From positions 2,108,001-2,172,000 of the forward strand of contig NZ_JAVDXX010000001.1 in assembly GCF_031458175.1 (NCBI RefSeq): a stretch of 64,000 bases of DNA, written 5' to 3'. Source of the DNA: Pseudoglutamicibacter albus. GTDB lineage: Bacteria > Actinomycetota > Actinomycetes > Actinomycetales > Micrococcaceae. Below the pieces are notes generated by a model. It did no database searches, was not told where the DNA came from, and was given only the letters and a program-made list of their open reading frames with translations. Each line of letters starts with the position of its first letter. Positions within the stretch are counted from its first letter, which is position 1. Below are positions 27,767 through 42,058 of this stretch, piece after piece. Position numbers and translations under genes: made by a program.

Positions 27767-27780
27767 CGTTGGAGGCTGTA

Positions 27781-28422
27781 ATGTCGCAGGGTTCTGAACC
27801 GTATGAAGCAGACGGTGGCCCGCTCCCGGAGGTTTTGACGCGCGAGCCGGGTTTCCCGGTGGTTGCGGTGATCGCGTTGGGCGCTAATTTGGGTGACGTT
27901 GTTGAGACGTTGGCGTTGGCGCGCGCTGAGATCGCGGCGTTGGATGGGGTCACAGTCACGGGTGAGTCGCCGATGGTGTTGACGGATCCGGTGGGCGGCC
28001 CCGAGGGACAGCCGGAATACCTGAACCAGGTGATCGAGGTTTCAACAACGCTGGCGCCGGCGACGTTGCTGGAACAGTTGCAACGTATTGAGGCTGAGCA
28101 CGGCCGTACTCGTGAGGTGCGGTGGGGTGCCCGGACCTTGGATTTGGACATCATCACGTTCGGCTCTGTTGTGAGCGATCACCCGGTCTTGACCCTGCCG
28201 CATCCGCGCGCGCTGGAGCGCGGGTTTGTGGTGATCCCGTGGTCGTGGATGGACCCGGGCGCGTTTGTGGGTTCGGAGTCCGTGTTCCGTGTTGCGCGTG
28301 AACTTGAGCCTTTAGGCGGGGTGCGCCCGTACATGGATCCCGCGCATCGGCTACCGGACTCGCGCGATGACCGTGAGGCCACCGCAACCGCTCCGAGCAA
28401 TGGTGGGGCGTCCGCATCGTGA
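27781..28422 (+). CDS. folK: 2-amino-4-hydroxy-6-hydroxymethyldihydropteridine pyrophosphokinase
   Basis: Transfers pyrophosphate from ATP to hydroxymethyl-dihydropterin, giving the FolP substrate. The 213-residue protein has about 35 N-terminal residues before ALGANLGD, then RTREVRWGARTLDLDIITF and LPHPRALERGFVV, the signature blocks. ATG 27781 has GGAGG 5 nt upstream. It lies 14 nt after folB and overlaps the DUF3180 gene by 4 bp. Confidence 0.93.
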   Translation: MSQGSEPYEADGGPLPEVLTREPGFPVVAVIALGANLGDVVETLALARAEIAALDGVTVTGESPMVLTDPVGGPEGQPEYLNQVIEVSTTLAPATLLEQLQRIEAEHGRTREVRWGARTLDLDIITFGSVVSDHPVLTLPHPRALERGFVVIPWSWMDPGAFVGSESVFRVARELEPLGGVRPYMDPAHRLPDSRDDREATATAPSNGGASAS

Positions 28423-28901
28423 TTAAACTACGCGTTGTGCCGATGCTGGGTGGATGGCTTGTGTTCGCGGCCCTCGGGTTGTTGACCTCGACGCTGCTTG
28501 CCGTTGTGAGCGCGGACCTGTGGGCTATGGGGCGGGCGTCCTCGGTCGCGTTGGTTGCGGTGGCTGTTGTCGCGTTAGTTCTGGGTTTGTGGGTGTTTTT
28601 ATCGCGCACGCGGCGCACTGATCGCCGGATTGACCCGTTGGCGGCGGTGCGTGTTGTGGTGTTTGCGCAAGCCTCGGCGTTGGTGGGGTTGGCGGCATCG
28701 GGTTTCCACGCCGGCGTTGTGATCGATGTAGTGGTGAATGGTGTTGTGGGGTCACCGATTTTCTTCCGCGCGCTCTTTGCGGCGGCGGCCGGTCTGATCG
28801 TGGCAGCGGTGGGGCTGGTAGTGCAGCGGTTATGCACCGTGGACTCAGACGATGACGACGATGCCGCCCCGACGGAAGGAGCCGCAGATGCAGCACAATA
28901 A
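28419..28901 (+). CDS. DUF3180 family membrane protein
   Basis: A 160-residue protein with four hydrophobic helices, matching the actinobacterial DUF3180 family that commonly follows folK. Function unknown. The GTG start overlaps the folK stop, so it is translationally coupled to the folate genes. The C-terminus is Asp/Ala-rich. The downstream PH-domain gene begins inside its last codons. Confidence 0.8.
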   Translation: MIKLRVVPMLGGWLVFAALGLLTSTLLAVVSADLWAMGRASSVALVAVAVVALVLGLWVFLSRTRRTDRRIDPLAAVRVVVFAQASALVGLAASGFHAGVVIDVVVNGVVGSPIFFRALFAAAAGLIVAAVGLVVQRLCTVDSDDDDDAAPTEGAADAAQ

Positions 28902-29439
28902 CGATGCGGCGCAGGGTGGCTCGCCGGCGCAGACTGGGTGGGTTGCGGATCACGAGTGGATTCCGGTGGATCCGCGGTTGGCGCAGATTCAGCATCTTTC
29001 GAATATTTTCACGGTTCTGTGTCTGGGGGCGGCGGGGTGTGCGCCGTGGATCTTGAAGCGCCTGGGTGTGTTCGATGCCTCGACGTGGCTCGTGTGGGCG
29101 GGCTGGATCGTGGCTGGCTACACGCTGGTGAGCGGGGTTGTTCAAGCGTTCCTGATCGGGCCGCGCGTACGCAGCATGGGGTGGATGCTGCGGGAGAACG
29201 ATTTCACGTACCGGGTGGGGATCGTGTTCCGCCGGGTTGTGGTGGTGCCGTATGGCCGGCTTCAATATGTTGATCTGAAGTCGGGGCCTCTGATGCGCGG
29301 GTTCGGTTTGTGCCAGGTCTCCTTCAAGACGGCCGCAGCAGAAGGCTCGCCGGACATCCCTGGCCTGACTCAAGCTGATGGCGAGCGTCTACGTGATGAG
29401 CTCGCGGCGCGGGGTGAGCAGAAGCTCGCCGGGATTTAG
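28888..29439 (+). CDS. PH domain-containing membrane protein (YdbS-like)
   Basis: A 183-residue protein with two transmembrane helices near the N-terminus (about residues 38-90) and a bacterial PH (bPH2, DUF304) domain after them, with YRVGIVFRRVVVVPYGRLQY as the core. ATG 28888 is chosen because AAGGAG lies 6 nt upstream; the frame is open back to 28852. It overlaps the DUF3180 gene by 14 bp. With the next gene it forms a YdbS/YdbT-like pair. The molecular role is not known. Confidence 0.82.
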   Translation: MQHNNDAAQGGSPAQTGWVADHEWIPVDPRLAQIQHLSNIFTVLCLGAAGCAPWILKRLGVFDASTWLVWAGWIVAGYTLVSGVVQAFLIGPRVRSMGWMLRENDFTYRVGIVFRRVVVVPYGRLQYVDLKSGPLMRGFGLCQVSFKTAAAEGSPDIPGLTQADGERLRDELAARGEQKLAGI

Positions 29440-29447
29440 GGGGCGTT

Positions 29448-31010
29448 GTGTCAAACGTGCCTGAAACGGTTGAGTGGAAGCGGGTTCATAAGGCGACCCC
29501 GTTGGTGCGCGGGTGGATCATTTTCGCGCTGTTGGCATTCAATTTTGTGCGCAGTTGGGCCGAATCGTTTGTCAGCGGTAGCCCCTCCGGCGGCGATGGC
29601 GGGCGCGAGGGCGAAGGTGAGGGCGAGGGGTCCTCGGATTCTTTCGGCCTGTTCTCCGATGACACGTGGGTGATGTGGGCGTGGCTCGCGGTCATCATCG
29701 GCACGATCGTGTATTCGTGGTTCGCGTGGCGGGCCATGGGGTACCGGATCACAGCGAACCGTGTCGAAGTTCGGCAGGGCATCTTCATGAAGAACGTGCG
29801 CCACGCCCGCATCGACCGGATACAAAGCATCGACATCAACCGCCCCATTCTGGCCCGTATTTTCGGTCTCGCTGAGCTCGAGTTCCATGTAGCCGATGCG
29901 CAAGAAGCAGCCGCGAAACTCCAGTACGTGACCTACCGGCAGGCCCAACAGTTACGCGAGGACATCCTGCGTGCCGCCCGCGGCGAGCAACAACCCGTGG
30001 CCCCGGTACAGACCGAGGGGAACGCAGCACAGACAGAGGGGAGCACAACACAGACCGAGACTGCCCCGGCAACTGCCGAGGTAACAGCGGCAAAGACCCA
30101 GGCAACGGGAGTAACCGCCGAGGCAACTGCAGCATCGGAGGTAGTGCGTCCTCTCGTCAAAGTTCGCATGAGTCGGCTCGTGGCCGCGGCCCTACTGAAG
30201 AACGTGGTTTTCGGTGCCGTGGTGATTATCGGGTATGTGGTGAGTGCGATCGAGACGTCCTCGTTCACGCAGCCGCTCGTGGTTTTCGGCCCGCTACTCA
30301 TAGCGTGGGGTGGCCTCGTCTTCTCGATGATCAACACCAACGGCGGCTTCGTTGTCAGCGCGGGGCAGGACGGGCTGGTGCTGACACGCGGCTACACCGA
30401 ATCAAGCAACACCACAGTCCCCCCGGAACGCGTGCACGCGCTGGGGCTCCAACAGCCTCTGCTGTGGAAACTCACCGGCTGGTGGCGGGTTGTCGCGAAC
30501 GTCCCCTCCGATGGAGCCTCCGCAGAGAAAAGCAACGTCTTGCTACCGGTGGGCACGTTCCAGGAGGCGCTCGCCGTAGTTGCGGCGTTGATCCCGAACC
30601 CGGGGACGGACCGGACCGGACCGCTCGTTGTGGCTGCCGCGGAACGCCCTGGGGAGGAACCGGAGTTTGTGGTGAGCCCACGGAAGGCGCGCTGGCTGTC
30701 CCCGATCGCGGGGTCGCGGCAGGCGTTCGCGCTCACGCAGACGATGCTGATCATCACCTCAGGCCGTCTGGTGAAGAAGGTCGCGTTTGTTCCGCATCAA
30801 CGCACCCAAGGGGTTGCTTTGAGGCAAGGGCCGTTCGCTAGGGCGGCTGGTGTTGCGACTCTCACGGTGGCTACGGCTGCGGGGCCGGTCAACACAAAGA
30901 TCTACGATGTTGCGGAGAAGACCGCGGACACTTTCGTTTTCAGGCAGTGTGAGCGGGCCGCCGCCCTGGCGGGCTGGGCAGACAAGAACCACTGGGGTGA
31001 GGTGCGGTGA
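29448..31010 (+). CDS. Large PH domain-containing membrane protein (YdbT-like)
   Basis: A 520-residue protein with several bPH2 (DUF304) domains. One follows the first helix pair (GYRITANRVEVRQG and RIDRIQSIDINRP, about residues 98-130). A second lies in the middle (about 285-370) and a third at the C-terminus (about 415-505). An Ala/Thr/Gln-rich linker of about 45 residues (about 185-230) separates the halves. A Gly/Glu-rich loop lies between the first two helices. It starts 8 nt after the smaller PH gene, and its stop overlaps the next gene by 4 bp. Confidence 0.82.
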   Translation: MSNVPETVEWKRVHKATPLVRGWIIFALLAFNFVRSWAESFVSGSPSGGDGGREGEGEGEGSSDSFGLFSDDTWVMWAWLAVIIGTIVYSWFAWRAMGYRITANRVEVRQGIFMKNVRHARIDRIQSIDINRPILARIFGLAELEFHVADAQEAAAKLQYVTYRQAQQLREDILRAARGEQQPVAPVQTEGNAAQTEGSTTQTETAPATAEVTAAKTQATGVTAEATAASEVVRPLVKVRMSRLVAAALLKNVVFGAVVIIGYVVSAIETSSFTQPLVVFGPLLIAWGGLVFSMINTNGGFVVSAGQDGLVLTRGYTESSNTTVPPERVHALGLQQPLLWKLTGWWRVVANVPSDGASAEKSNVLLPVGTFQEALAVVAALIPNPGTDRTGPLVVAAAERPGEEPEFVVSPRKARWLSPIAGSRQAFALTQTMLIITSGRLVKKVAFVPHQRTQGVALRQGPFARAAGVATLTVATAAGPVNTKIYDVAEKTADTFVFRQCERAAALAGWADKNHWGEVR

Positions 31011-31921
31011 GTTTTTCCTCCTTAGGCTCGGCTTCTTTGGGCGCGCATGCCCCGCGTTTAGGCATCGGGATTATCGGTGCGGGCCGCGTAGGCCCTGTGG
31101 TTGCTGCCGCGTGGAGGTCCGTGGGCCACCAGATCGTGGGGATCTCGGTCACGGATGAACGTTCCGCCGACCGGGCCGAGGCGATCCTGCCAGGCGTCCC
31201 CCACACGAGCACCGCTGATGTCCTCGAACGCAGCGAAGCCGTCGTGTTCGCCCTGGATGCCGCGACCATCCAGCAAGAGGTCGCATCCGCGGCCGCTGCT
31301 GGCCGCTTCCAGATGGGTCAGCTCGTGCTCCACACATCACCGGCGGTAGGCATCGACGTCCTGACTCCAGCCGCGGAAGCTGGCGCCATCCCGTTAGCGA
31401 TCCACCCACTGCTGCGGTTCACGGGCACAAGCATGGACGCCACCGCGCTGAACGGGGCGCGCGCAGCCGTCTCTGCGCCGAAGCTCATGGTCCCGGTCGC
31501 GCTGGCGCTCGCCGTGGAGCTGGGTTGTGAACCCTTTGTGCTCGATGAGGATGACCGCGATCTGTATGCCGCGGCCGTCGCTGTGGCTACGGAGCCGGTC
31601 TCTGCGTCGCTTGCGTATGCGTGGGATGCGTTGAACAGCGTGGGTGTTGAAGATCCGAGCGCGGCCCTGGGACCGTTGGTGCGCTCCTCTGTTGATGCGG
31701 CGATAGCGAGCGGTTCGAGCGCGGGCACAAGTTTTGCTCGCACGCTGAGCCCGGAGGCCGTGGCGTCCGCGCGTCGTGGCTGGTCAGGGCCCGATGCGCC
31801 AGTTGGGGCGCACGGCTTCTATGTTGCGATGGCCACAGCGGCCATCACTCGAGCTGTTGGCCGTGGTGAAATAACCGACGCTCAAGCCGCCGCGGTGCTG
31901 GATGCGCTACAGAGCGAATAG
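31007..31921 (+). CDS. Rossmann-fold DUF2520 protein
   Basis: A 304-residue oxidoreductase-like protein. The N-terminal Rossmann domain has the dinucleotide motif GIGIIGAGRVGPVVAAAW (about residues 18-35), followed by a DUF2520 helical domain (about 135-270). The fold resembles ketopantoate or pyrroline-5-carboxylate reductases, but the reaction is not established. In many actinobacteria this gene precedes panC; here the rRNA operon follows instead. GTG start overlaps the previous stop (GTGA). Confidence 0.82.
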   Translation: MSFSSLGSASLGAHAPRLGIGIIGAGRVGPVVAAAWRSVGHQIVGISVTDERSADRAEAILPGVPHTSTADVLERSEAVVFALDAATIQQEVASAAAAGRFQMGQLVLHTSPAVGIDVLTPAAEAGAIPLAIHPLLRFTGTSMDATALNGARAAVSAPKLMVPVALALAVELGCEPFVLDEDDRDLYAAAVAVATEPVSASLAYAWDALNSVGVEDPSAALGPLVRSSVDAAIASGSSAGTSFARTLSPEAVASARRGWSGPDAPVGAHGFYVAMATAAITRAVGRGEITDAQAAAVLDALQSE

Positions 31922-32456
31922 CTGTTTTGTAGGGCGAACGAGTGATCCCGGGCACGAATTCGAAGGAATTTCGGTGACGGTGGCCACAAATTTTTACGAG
32001 TTTTCAGTGGTGCAGCACACCTTGAACCAGCAGGTTCCGCGGAATCATGCGGTTTTCGGTGCTGGTTGGAGCTCTGGAGGGGTTCATCGCCGATTTGCAT
32101 GTTGTTCTGAACTCCCGTAATGTTTTCTCTTGTCGCCGCGAACGGCTCCGACTGAAAAAGATCGTGAGAGCACTGAGGCGACCAACCCACTGAAAATCAC
32201 CAAGAAATTGGTTGGTATTCAGTGCGCCCTTCGGAGCGGACTATAGATAACTGTAGCGAGCTGGTTGGGTGTTTGTTGTTTGAGAACTCAATAGTGTGCC
32301 AAGTTTGTTTGTTGATACCAAATATTTTTTGTTTGGTGGTTGCCTGCATGCCTTTGATCCCTGTCAGGGTGTGTGGGTTTCTGCTTGGATTAGATGTGAC
32401 CGCGCCCTTTTTTGTGGGGTGTGGTTGTCCGCTTTGTAGCATCTGTTTTTATGTTT
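31922..32456 (+). promoter_or_regulatory. rRNA operon promoter and leader region
   Basis: No gene is present in these 535 bp. The first part is AT-richer than the surroundings and includes an ATTTTTAC tract. Two overlapping inverted repeats lie at 32181-32224. TATAGA at 32242-32247 is the best -10 candidate, with a poor TTCAGT -35 18 nt before it. A conserved leader segment, TTGAGAACTCAATAGTGTGC (within 32277-32307), matches the antitermination/processing leader seen before 16S genes of related actinobacteria. The T-rich rest runs to the mature 16S end. Confidence 0.65.
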
Positions 32457-37621
<5,165 letters not shown>

Positions 37622-37793
37622 ACACCAACCTCATCCTCTTCAATAGCGAGGGTTCGCGTCCACTAAGCGGTCACCACACCACAAACCCACCCCAGCGGTG
37701 ATACACAACAACTGAATACAGCAACACACACGTACACGTAACAGATTTCCCCAACCAGCACCACAACGAGAGTGTTGGGTTTGGGGTGAGAGA
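37622..37793 (+). other. 23S-5S spacer
   Basis: 172 bp without tRNA. The first bases belong to the 23S processing stem; the rest is A/C-rich with no recognisable gene. Confidence 0.75.
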
Positions 37794-37911
37794 GTTACGG
37801 CGGTTATAGCGTGGGGGAAACGCCCGGTCCCATCCCGAACCCGGAAGCTAAGCCCCACAGCGCCGATGGTACTGCAACCGGGAGGTTGTGGGAGAGTAGG
37901 ACACCGCCGAA
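37794..37911 (+). rRNA. rrf: 5S ribosomal RNA
   Basis: About 118 nt from GTTACGGCGGTTATAGCG to GGACACCGCCGAAC. The terminal GGCGGT/ACCGCC stem and the CGAACCCGGAAGCTAAG loop are standard 5S features. Confidence 0.95.
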
Positions 37912-37925
37912 CACACTTCACGAAC

Positions 37926-38030
37926 GTGACAGGAGAAGAGACCGATTATCGGTTCCGCTTGAGCCACCCCACCACCACCGGCTCGCGACCGATAGCCCCT
38001 TTCGGTTCTTCTCCTGTCACTTTTTCTTTT
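37926..38030 (+). terminator. rRNA operon terminator
   Basis: GTGACAGGAGAAGA (37926-37939) pairs perfectly with its complement at 38007-38020, enclosing a structured 67-nt insert that can itself pair (ACCGA with TCGGT, GAGCC with GGCTC). TTTTTCTTTT follows directly. Confidence 0.9.
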
Positions 38031-38103
38031 AAACAGGCACACGAACACCAACACATCATCCACAACCCGCCGCTTCACTTTGGAGCCCGTACCCGGCGCC
38101 CGG

Positions 38104-38109
38104 TAGCGT
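38104..38109 (+). promoter_or_regulatory. Probable -10 box of leaderless M13 peptidase gene
   Basis: TAGCGT ends 7 nt before ATG 38117; no Shine-Dalgarno is visible. Confidence 0.5.
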
Positions 38110-38116
38110 TATATAC

Positions 38117-40150
38117 ATGACCGCTACAGCTAACACCGACATCGAAGCCACCGACGTGCCGCGTCCACAAGACGACCTGTACCGTTGGGTCAACCACGAA
38201 TGGCTCACCAGCAACGAGATCCCATCCGATCGTGGATCCTACGGTGTCTTCCACGAACTACGCGACCGCGCAGAAGCAGACGTGCGGAACATTGTCGAAG
38301 AAGCTGTAGCACGCCACCATCAACGCCAAGCCAACAACGGCAGCAGCAATACCGCCGAAAGCAACGGCGGCAACACTGCCGATAGCAGCGACGAAGAAGC
38401 CGCGCGCGACGCCCGCATCGCTGGCCTATGGGACTCCTTCATGGAGGAAGAACGCATCGAAGCGCTCGGAACCAGCCCCGTGGGCGACCTGCTGGAGAAA
38501 ATCGACAACGTCCACGACGTCGAACACCTTATGAAGCTCGCAGGAGAGTTCGCGATCGTTGGGATCGAGGCGTTCTTCAGCATCGGCGCCTCCAACGACG
38601 CCAAAGACCCAGAGGTAAACCTCTTCACGATCCTCCAAGGCGGCATCGGCCTACCAGACGAGGCATACTACCGCGAAGACGCCTACCAGGACATCCGGGA
38701 GGCTTACCACGCTCACATCGAGCGGATGCTGACCCTCTTCGCATACCCAGACCCAGCAGGTACCGCTATCCGCATCTTCGATCTTGAAACAGCGATCGCC
38801 AAGCACCACTGGGACATCGTGAAAACCCGCGACGCCCAAGCCCGCTACAACAAGATGAACAGCGACGAACTGCTCGAGCTGGCCCCGCTGTTGCGGAACT
38901 GGTTTGACGGCTCACGCATCTCAGAAAAATACTGGTCCGTTGTAGACGTGTGGCAGCCAAGTTTCCTCGAAGGGCTCAACAAAGAGCTCACCGAACAACC
39001 CCTTGAGGCATGGAAGGAACTGCTCGCGTTCAACGTGATGCGCGCACGCGCCCCGTACCTCAATAAAGACGTCGTGACCGAAAACTGGTCCTTCTACTCC
39101 CACACCCTCGGCGGGGCCACCGAACAGCGCGAACGCTGGAAACGCGGCGTAGCGTTCGTCGAATCCGGCGTGGGCGAGGACATCGGCCAGATCTTCGTGG
39201 CCGAACACTTCCCGCCGGCAGCGAAAGAACGGATGGACCATCTTGTCGACCGTCTGATTGAGGCATACCGCACCTCGATCACCGGGCTGGACTGGATGGG
39301 TGAAGACACCCAGAAGCGAGCACTCATCAAGCTCGAGAAATTCCGCACCAAAATCGGCTACCCGAACGAATGGATCGACTACAGCACCCTCGAGGTCGAC
39401 CCCGAAAACCTGGCGGGCAACGTCGCAGCGATCGCCCAATTCACGCTCCAGCGCGAGCTGAAGAAGATCGAGGACGGTGTGAACCGTGAACTGTGGTTCA
39501 TGTATCCACAGACCGTCAACGCCTACTACCACCCGCTGCTCAACGAAATCGCGTTCCCTGCAGCGATCCTGCGGCCACCGTTCTTCGACCTCAACGGCGA
39601 TGACGCAACCAACTTCGGTGCGATCGGCGCGGTGATCGGCCACGAAATCGGGCACGGCTTTGACGACCAAGGCTCCCGCTTCGACGGCGACGGAACCCTC
39701 ACCGACTGGTGGACCGAAGACGACCGCAACGCCTTCGAAGCCCGCACCAAGAACCTGGTTGAACAATACGGGGCACTCGTCCCGCCAGAAGCGCCGGAGC
39801 ACACCGTCAACGGTGAGCTGACCCTCGGTGAGAACATCGGCGACCTCGGCGGCCTCGGAATCGCCCATAAGGCTTACCTCGCCGAAATGAAGGCGACCGG
39901 CCGCGACCCCGAGGAAGAGACCGACGGGCTGAGCGGCAACCAGCGCTTCTTCACATCGTGGGCAAGGGTGTGGGCGAGCCTCACCCGCCCAGAGTCCATG
40001 GTCACCATGGTCTCGACCGACCCGCACTCACCAACCGAGTTCCGGGCCAACCAGACCGCCCGCAACGTGGACGCCTTCCACGAAGCGTTCGGCACCGAAG
40101 AAGGCGATGGAATGTGGCTGGCACCCGAAGAACGCGTCAGCATCTGGTAG
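38117..40150 (+). CDS. pepO: M13 family zinc metallopeptidase (PepO-like)
   Basis: A 677-residue neprilysin-family oligopeptidase. The zinc site HEIGHGFDDQG (His-Glu-x-x-His, about residue 510) and the third ligand in GENIGDLGG are present, as is NEIAFPAAILRPPFF before them. It lacks a signal peptide or anchor, so it is probably cytoplasmic, as in other bacterial PepO enzymes. A Ser/Asn-rich insertion (about residues 70-95) is unlike the rest. It degrades peptides of moderate length; the natural substrate is unknown. It follows the rRNA terminator and has its own leaderless-type promoter. Confidence 0.9.
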   Translation: MTATANTDIEATDVPRPQDDLYRWVNHEWLTSNEIPSDRGSYGVFHELRDRAEADVRNIVEEAVARHHQRQANNGSSNTAESNGGNTADSSDEEAARDARIAGLWDSFMEEERIEALGTSPVGDLLEKIDNVHDVEHLMKLAGEFAIVGIEAFFSIGASNDAKDPEVNLFTILQGGIGLPDEAYYREDAYQDIREAYHAHIERMLTLFAYPDPAGTAIRIFDLETAIAKHHWDIVKTRDAQARYNKMNSDELLELAPLLRNWFDGSRISEKYWSVVDVWQPSFLEGLNKELTEQPLEAWKELLAFNVMRARAPYLNKDVVTENWSFYSHTLGGATEQRERWKRGVAFVESGVGEDIGQIFVAEHFPPAAKERMDHLVDRLIEAYRTSITGLDWMGEDTQKRALIKLEKFRTKIGYPNEWIDYSTLEVDPENLAGNVAAIAQFTLQRELKKIEDGVNRELWFMYPQTVNAYYHPLLNEIAFPAAILRPPFFDLNGDDATNFGAIGAVIGHEIGHGFDDQGSRFDGDGTLTDWWTEDDRNAFEARTKNLVEQYGALVPPEAPEHTVNGELTLGENIGDLGGLGIAHKAYLAEMKATGRDPEEETDGLSGNQRFFTSWARVWASLTRPESMVTMVSTDPHSPTEFRANQTARNVDAFHEAFGTEEGDGMWLAPEERVSIW

Positions 40151-40182
40151 CCAGTTAGCCGGCAGACTCACGCCCGCCTTGA

Positions 40183-40254
40183 GTTCCGGTCAGCGACTGG
40201 GTTCTATACAGCGCAGTGTTCTGTACAGCGCTTTGAGTTCTATCTAGCGCAGAG
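40183..40254. repeat. Degenerate tandem repeat, 17-19 bp x 4
   Basis: Units start with GTTC at 40183, 40201, 40218 and 40237 and share an AGCG core (for example GTTCTATACAGCGCAGT and GTTCTGTACAGCGCTTTGA). The array ends 8 bp before the lysS -10 hexamer, so it occupies the -35 and upstream region. Confidence 0.75.
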
Positions 40255-40262
40255 GTGCCAGC

Positions 40263-40268
40263 TAGAAT
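40263..40268 (+). promoter_or_regulatory. Probable -10 box of leaderless lysS
   Basis: TAGAAT ends 7 nt before the GTG at 40276. Confidence 0.5.
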
Positions 40269-40275
40269 GGTGGGC

Positions 40276-41802
40276 GTGACTGCCAACGCTAACTCTTCTG
40301 AAACGACATCGACCGTTGACAACCGTGACCAGCGCGCCGTGCGCCTGGCCAAGCGTCAGGAAATCCTTGACTCCGGTAAGCAGGCGTACCCGGTAGGGGT
40401 CCGCCGCACCCATTCACTGGCGACCGTGCGCGAATACTGGGCGCATCTTGCAAGCGGTGAAGAAACCGACGATGTGGTTGGTGTCGTGGGGCGCGTTGTG
40501 TACCAGCGCAACACGGGTAAGCTCTGCTTCGCTACCCTCCAAGAGGGCGGCGAAGACGGCTCGACCGTGCAGTTGCAGGTCATGATTTCGCTCGCGGAGG
40601 TCGGTCAGGAAGCGCTTGAAGACTTCAAGCACCTCGTTGACCTTGGCGACCACGTGTTCTTTGAAGGACGCGTGATCTCATCCCGCCGCGGGGAACTGTC
40701 CATCATGGCTCAGCGGTGGCAGATGGCCTCCAAGGCGCTACGTCCGTTGCCTGTTTTGCACGCTGACCTCAACGAAGAAACCCGCGTACGTCAGCGTTAC
40801 GCAGACCTCATCGTGCGTGAAGAAGCGCGCCAGATGATCTATAAGCGGGCCGCAGTCACCCGCGCGATCCGCCGCGTACTCGATTCCCACGGCTATGTGG
40901 AAGTCGAAACGCCGATGTTGCAACTCATCCACGGCGGCGCCGCGGCGCGTCCGTTCGAGACGCACCTGAACGCGTTCGATCAGGACATGACGTTGCGTAT
41001 CGCGACCGAGCTGTACCTCAAGCGCACCGTGGTGGGTGGGGTGAACCGCGTCTATGAGATGGGCCGTATCTTCCGCAACGAAGGTGTGGATTCGACCCAC
41101 TCGCCTGAGTTCACGACACTCGAGTTCTATGAGGCGTACGCGGATCAGTTCGTGATGGCCGCACGCCTCAAGGAGATCATTCTCGCCGCCGCCGAGGAAA
41201 TCGGTTGCGGCCTACAGATCCCGGGACCAAACGGCACCACGATCGATCTTTCCGGTGAATGGGCTTGGGTGAGCGTCTACCCGGCGCTATCTGAAGCTGT
41301 GGGCCGCGAGATCACCCCAGAAACCGGCATCGACGTGTTGAAGGAAGTCGCTGCTGAAAAGGATGTGGCCTGGGATGAGAACTGGGATGAGCAGAACGCC
41401 GTGATCGAGCTGTTCGGGGAGATCGTCGAACCAACCCTGATCAACCCGACGTTCGTCTACGACTATCCGCCGGCAGCCCAGCCGCTCGCACGCCAGCACC
41501 GCTCCAAGGACGGTGTCATCGAAGCGTGGGACCTCATCATCGGAGGTATGGAGCGCGGCACCGCGTTCTCCGAATTGATCGACCCGGTGATCCAGCGGGA
41601 ACGCCTCACGCATCAGTCCGAGCTCGCCGCAGGTGGCGACCCCGAAGCGATGCAGCTCGATGAAGACTTCCTGCGTGCACTCGAATACGGTGCGCCACCG
41701 ATGGGCGGCACCGGCCTGGGTGTGGACCGCCTCGTCATGCTGTTCACCAACGTAGGCATCCGCGAGACCATCCTCTTCCCGCTGCTGAAACCGGAGGCAT
41801 AG
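40276..41802 (+). CDS. lysS: Lysine--tRNA ligase (class II)
   Basis: Charges tRNA-Lys. The 508-residue protein has an N-terminal OB-fold anticodon-binding domain (about residues 60-170), then the class II core: RQRYADLIV, motif 2 with FRNEGVDSTHSPEFTTLE, and motif 3 GTGLGVDRLVML near the C-terminus. The GTG at 40276 lies 7 nt after TAGAAT; an earlier in-frame GTG (40255) lies upstream of that hexamer and would not be transcribed from it. The ribosome site of the next small gene is inside its last codons. Confidence 0.94.
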   Translation: MTANANSSETTSTVDNRDQRAVRLAKRQEILDSGKQAYPVGVRRTHSLATVREYWAHLASGEETDDVVGVVGRVVYQRNTGKLCFATLQEGGEDGSTVQLQVMISLAEVGQEALEDFKHLVDLGDHVFFEGRVISSRRGELSIMAQRWQMASKALRPLPVLHADLNEETRVRQRYADLIVREEARQMIYKRAAVTRAIRRVLDSHGYVEVETPMLQLIHGGAAARPFETHLNAFDQDMTLRIATELYLKRTVVGGVNRVYEMGRIFRNEGVDSTHSPEFTTLEFYEAYADQFVMAARLKEIILAAAEEIGCGLQIPGPNGTTIDLSGEWAWVSVYPALSEAVGREITPETGIDVLKEVAAEKDVAWDENWDEQNAVIELFGEIVEPTLINPTFVYDYPPAAQPLARQHRSKDGVIEAWDLIIGGMERGTAFSELIDPVIQRERLTHQSELAAGGDPEAMQLDEDFLRALEYGAPPMGGTGLGVDRLVMLFTNVGIRETILFPLLKPEA

Positions 41803-41804
41803 CC

Positions 41805-42032
41805 ATGGCCGAAATCTGGGACGCCATTTACCCATACGTTTCAGTACTGTTGCCGACCATTACCCTCGCCCTTATTTTCTGGTGGGTTATGCGCTCGATT
41901 GTCAACGCCGACCGCCGCGAGCGTGAAGCCGCAGCTAAGGGCAAAGAGCGCACGGACGCGCGGTTCGAAGACGCCGTTGAGAAGCGGATGAAAGAAATCG
42001 AATCCGAAATGGCTGCTAAGAACCAAAAATAG
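41805..42032 (+). CDS. Small single-pass membrane protein
   Basis: A 75-residue protein with one transmembrane helix (about residues 10-30, VSVLLPTITLALIFWWVM) followed by a charged, probably helical tail rich in Glu, Lys, Arg and Ala. Similar small proteins follow lysS in related genomes, but I know no function. GGAGG at the end of lysS serves the ATG, so it is cotranscribed with lysS. Confidence 0.75.
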   Translation: MAEIWDAIYPYVSVLLPTITLALIFWWVMRSIVNADRREREAAAKGKERTDARFEDAVEKRMKEIESEMAAKNQK

Positions 42033-42041
42033 CGAAAACCC

Positions 42042-42058
42042 GTCAGAAAATATCTGAC
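42042..42058. terminator. Short hairpin before lsr2
   Basis: GTCAGA (42042-42047) and TCTGAC (42053-42058) form a 6-bp stem with an AT loop. No T-run follows, so termination is uncertain. Confidence 0.35.
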
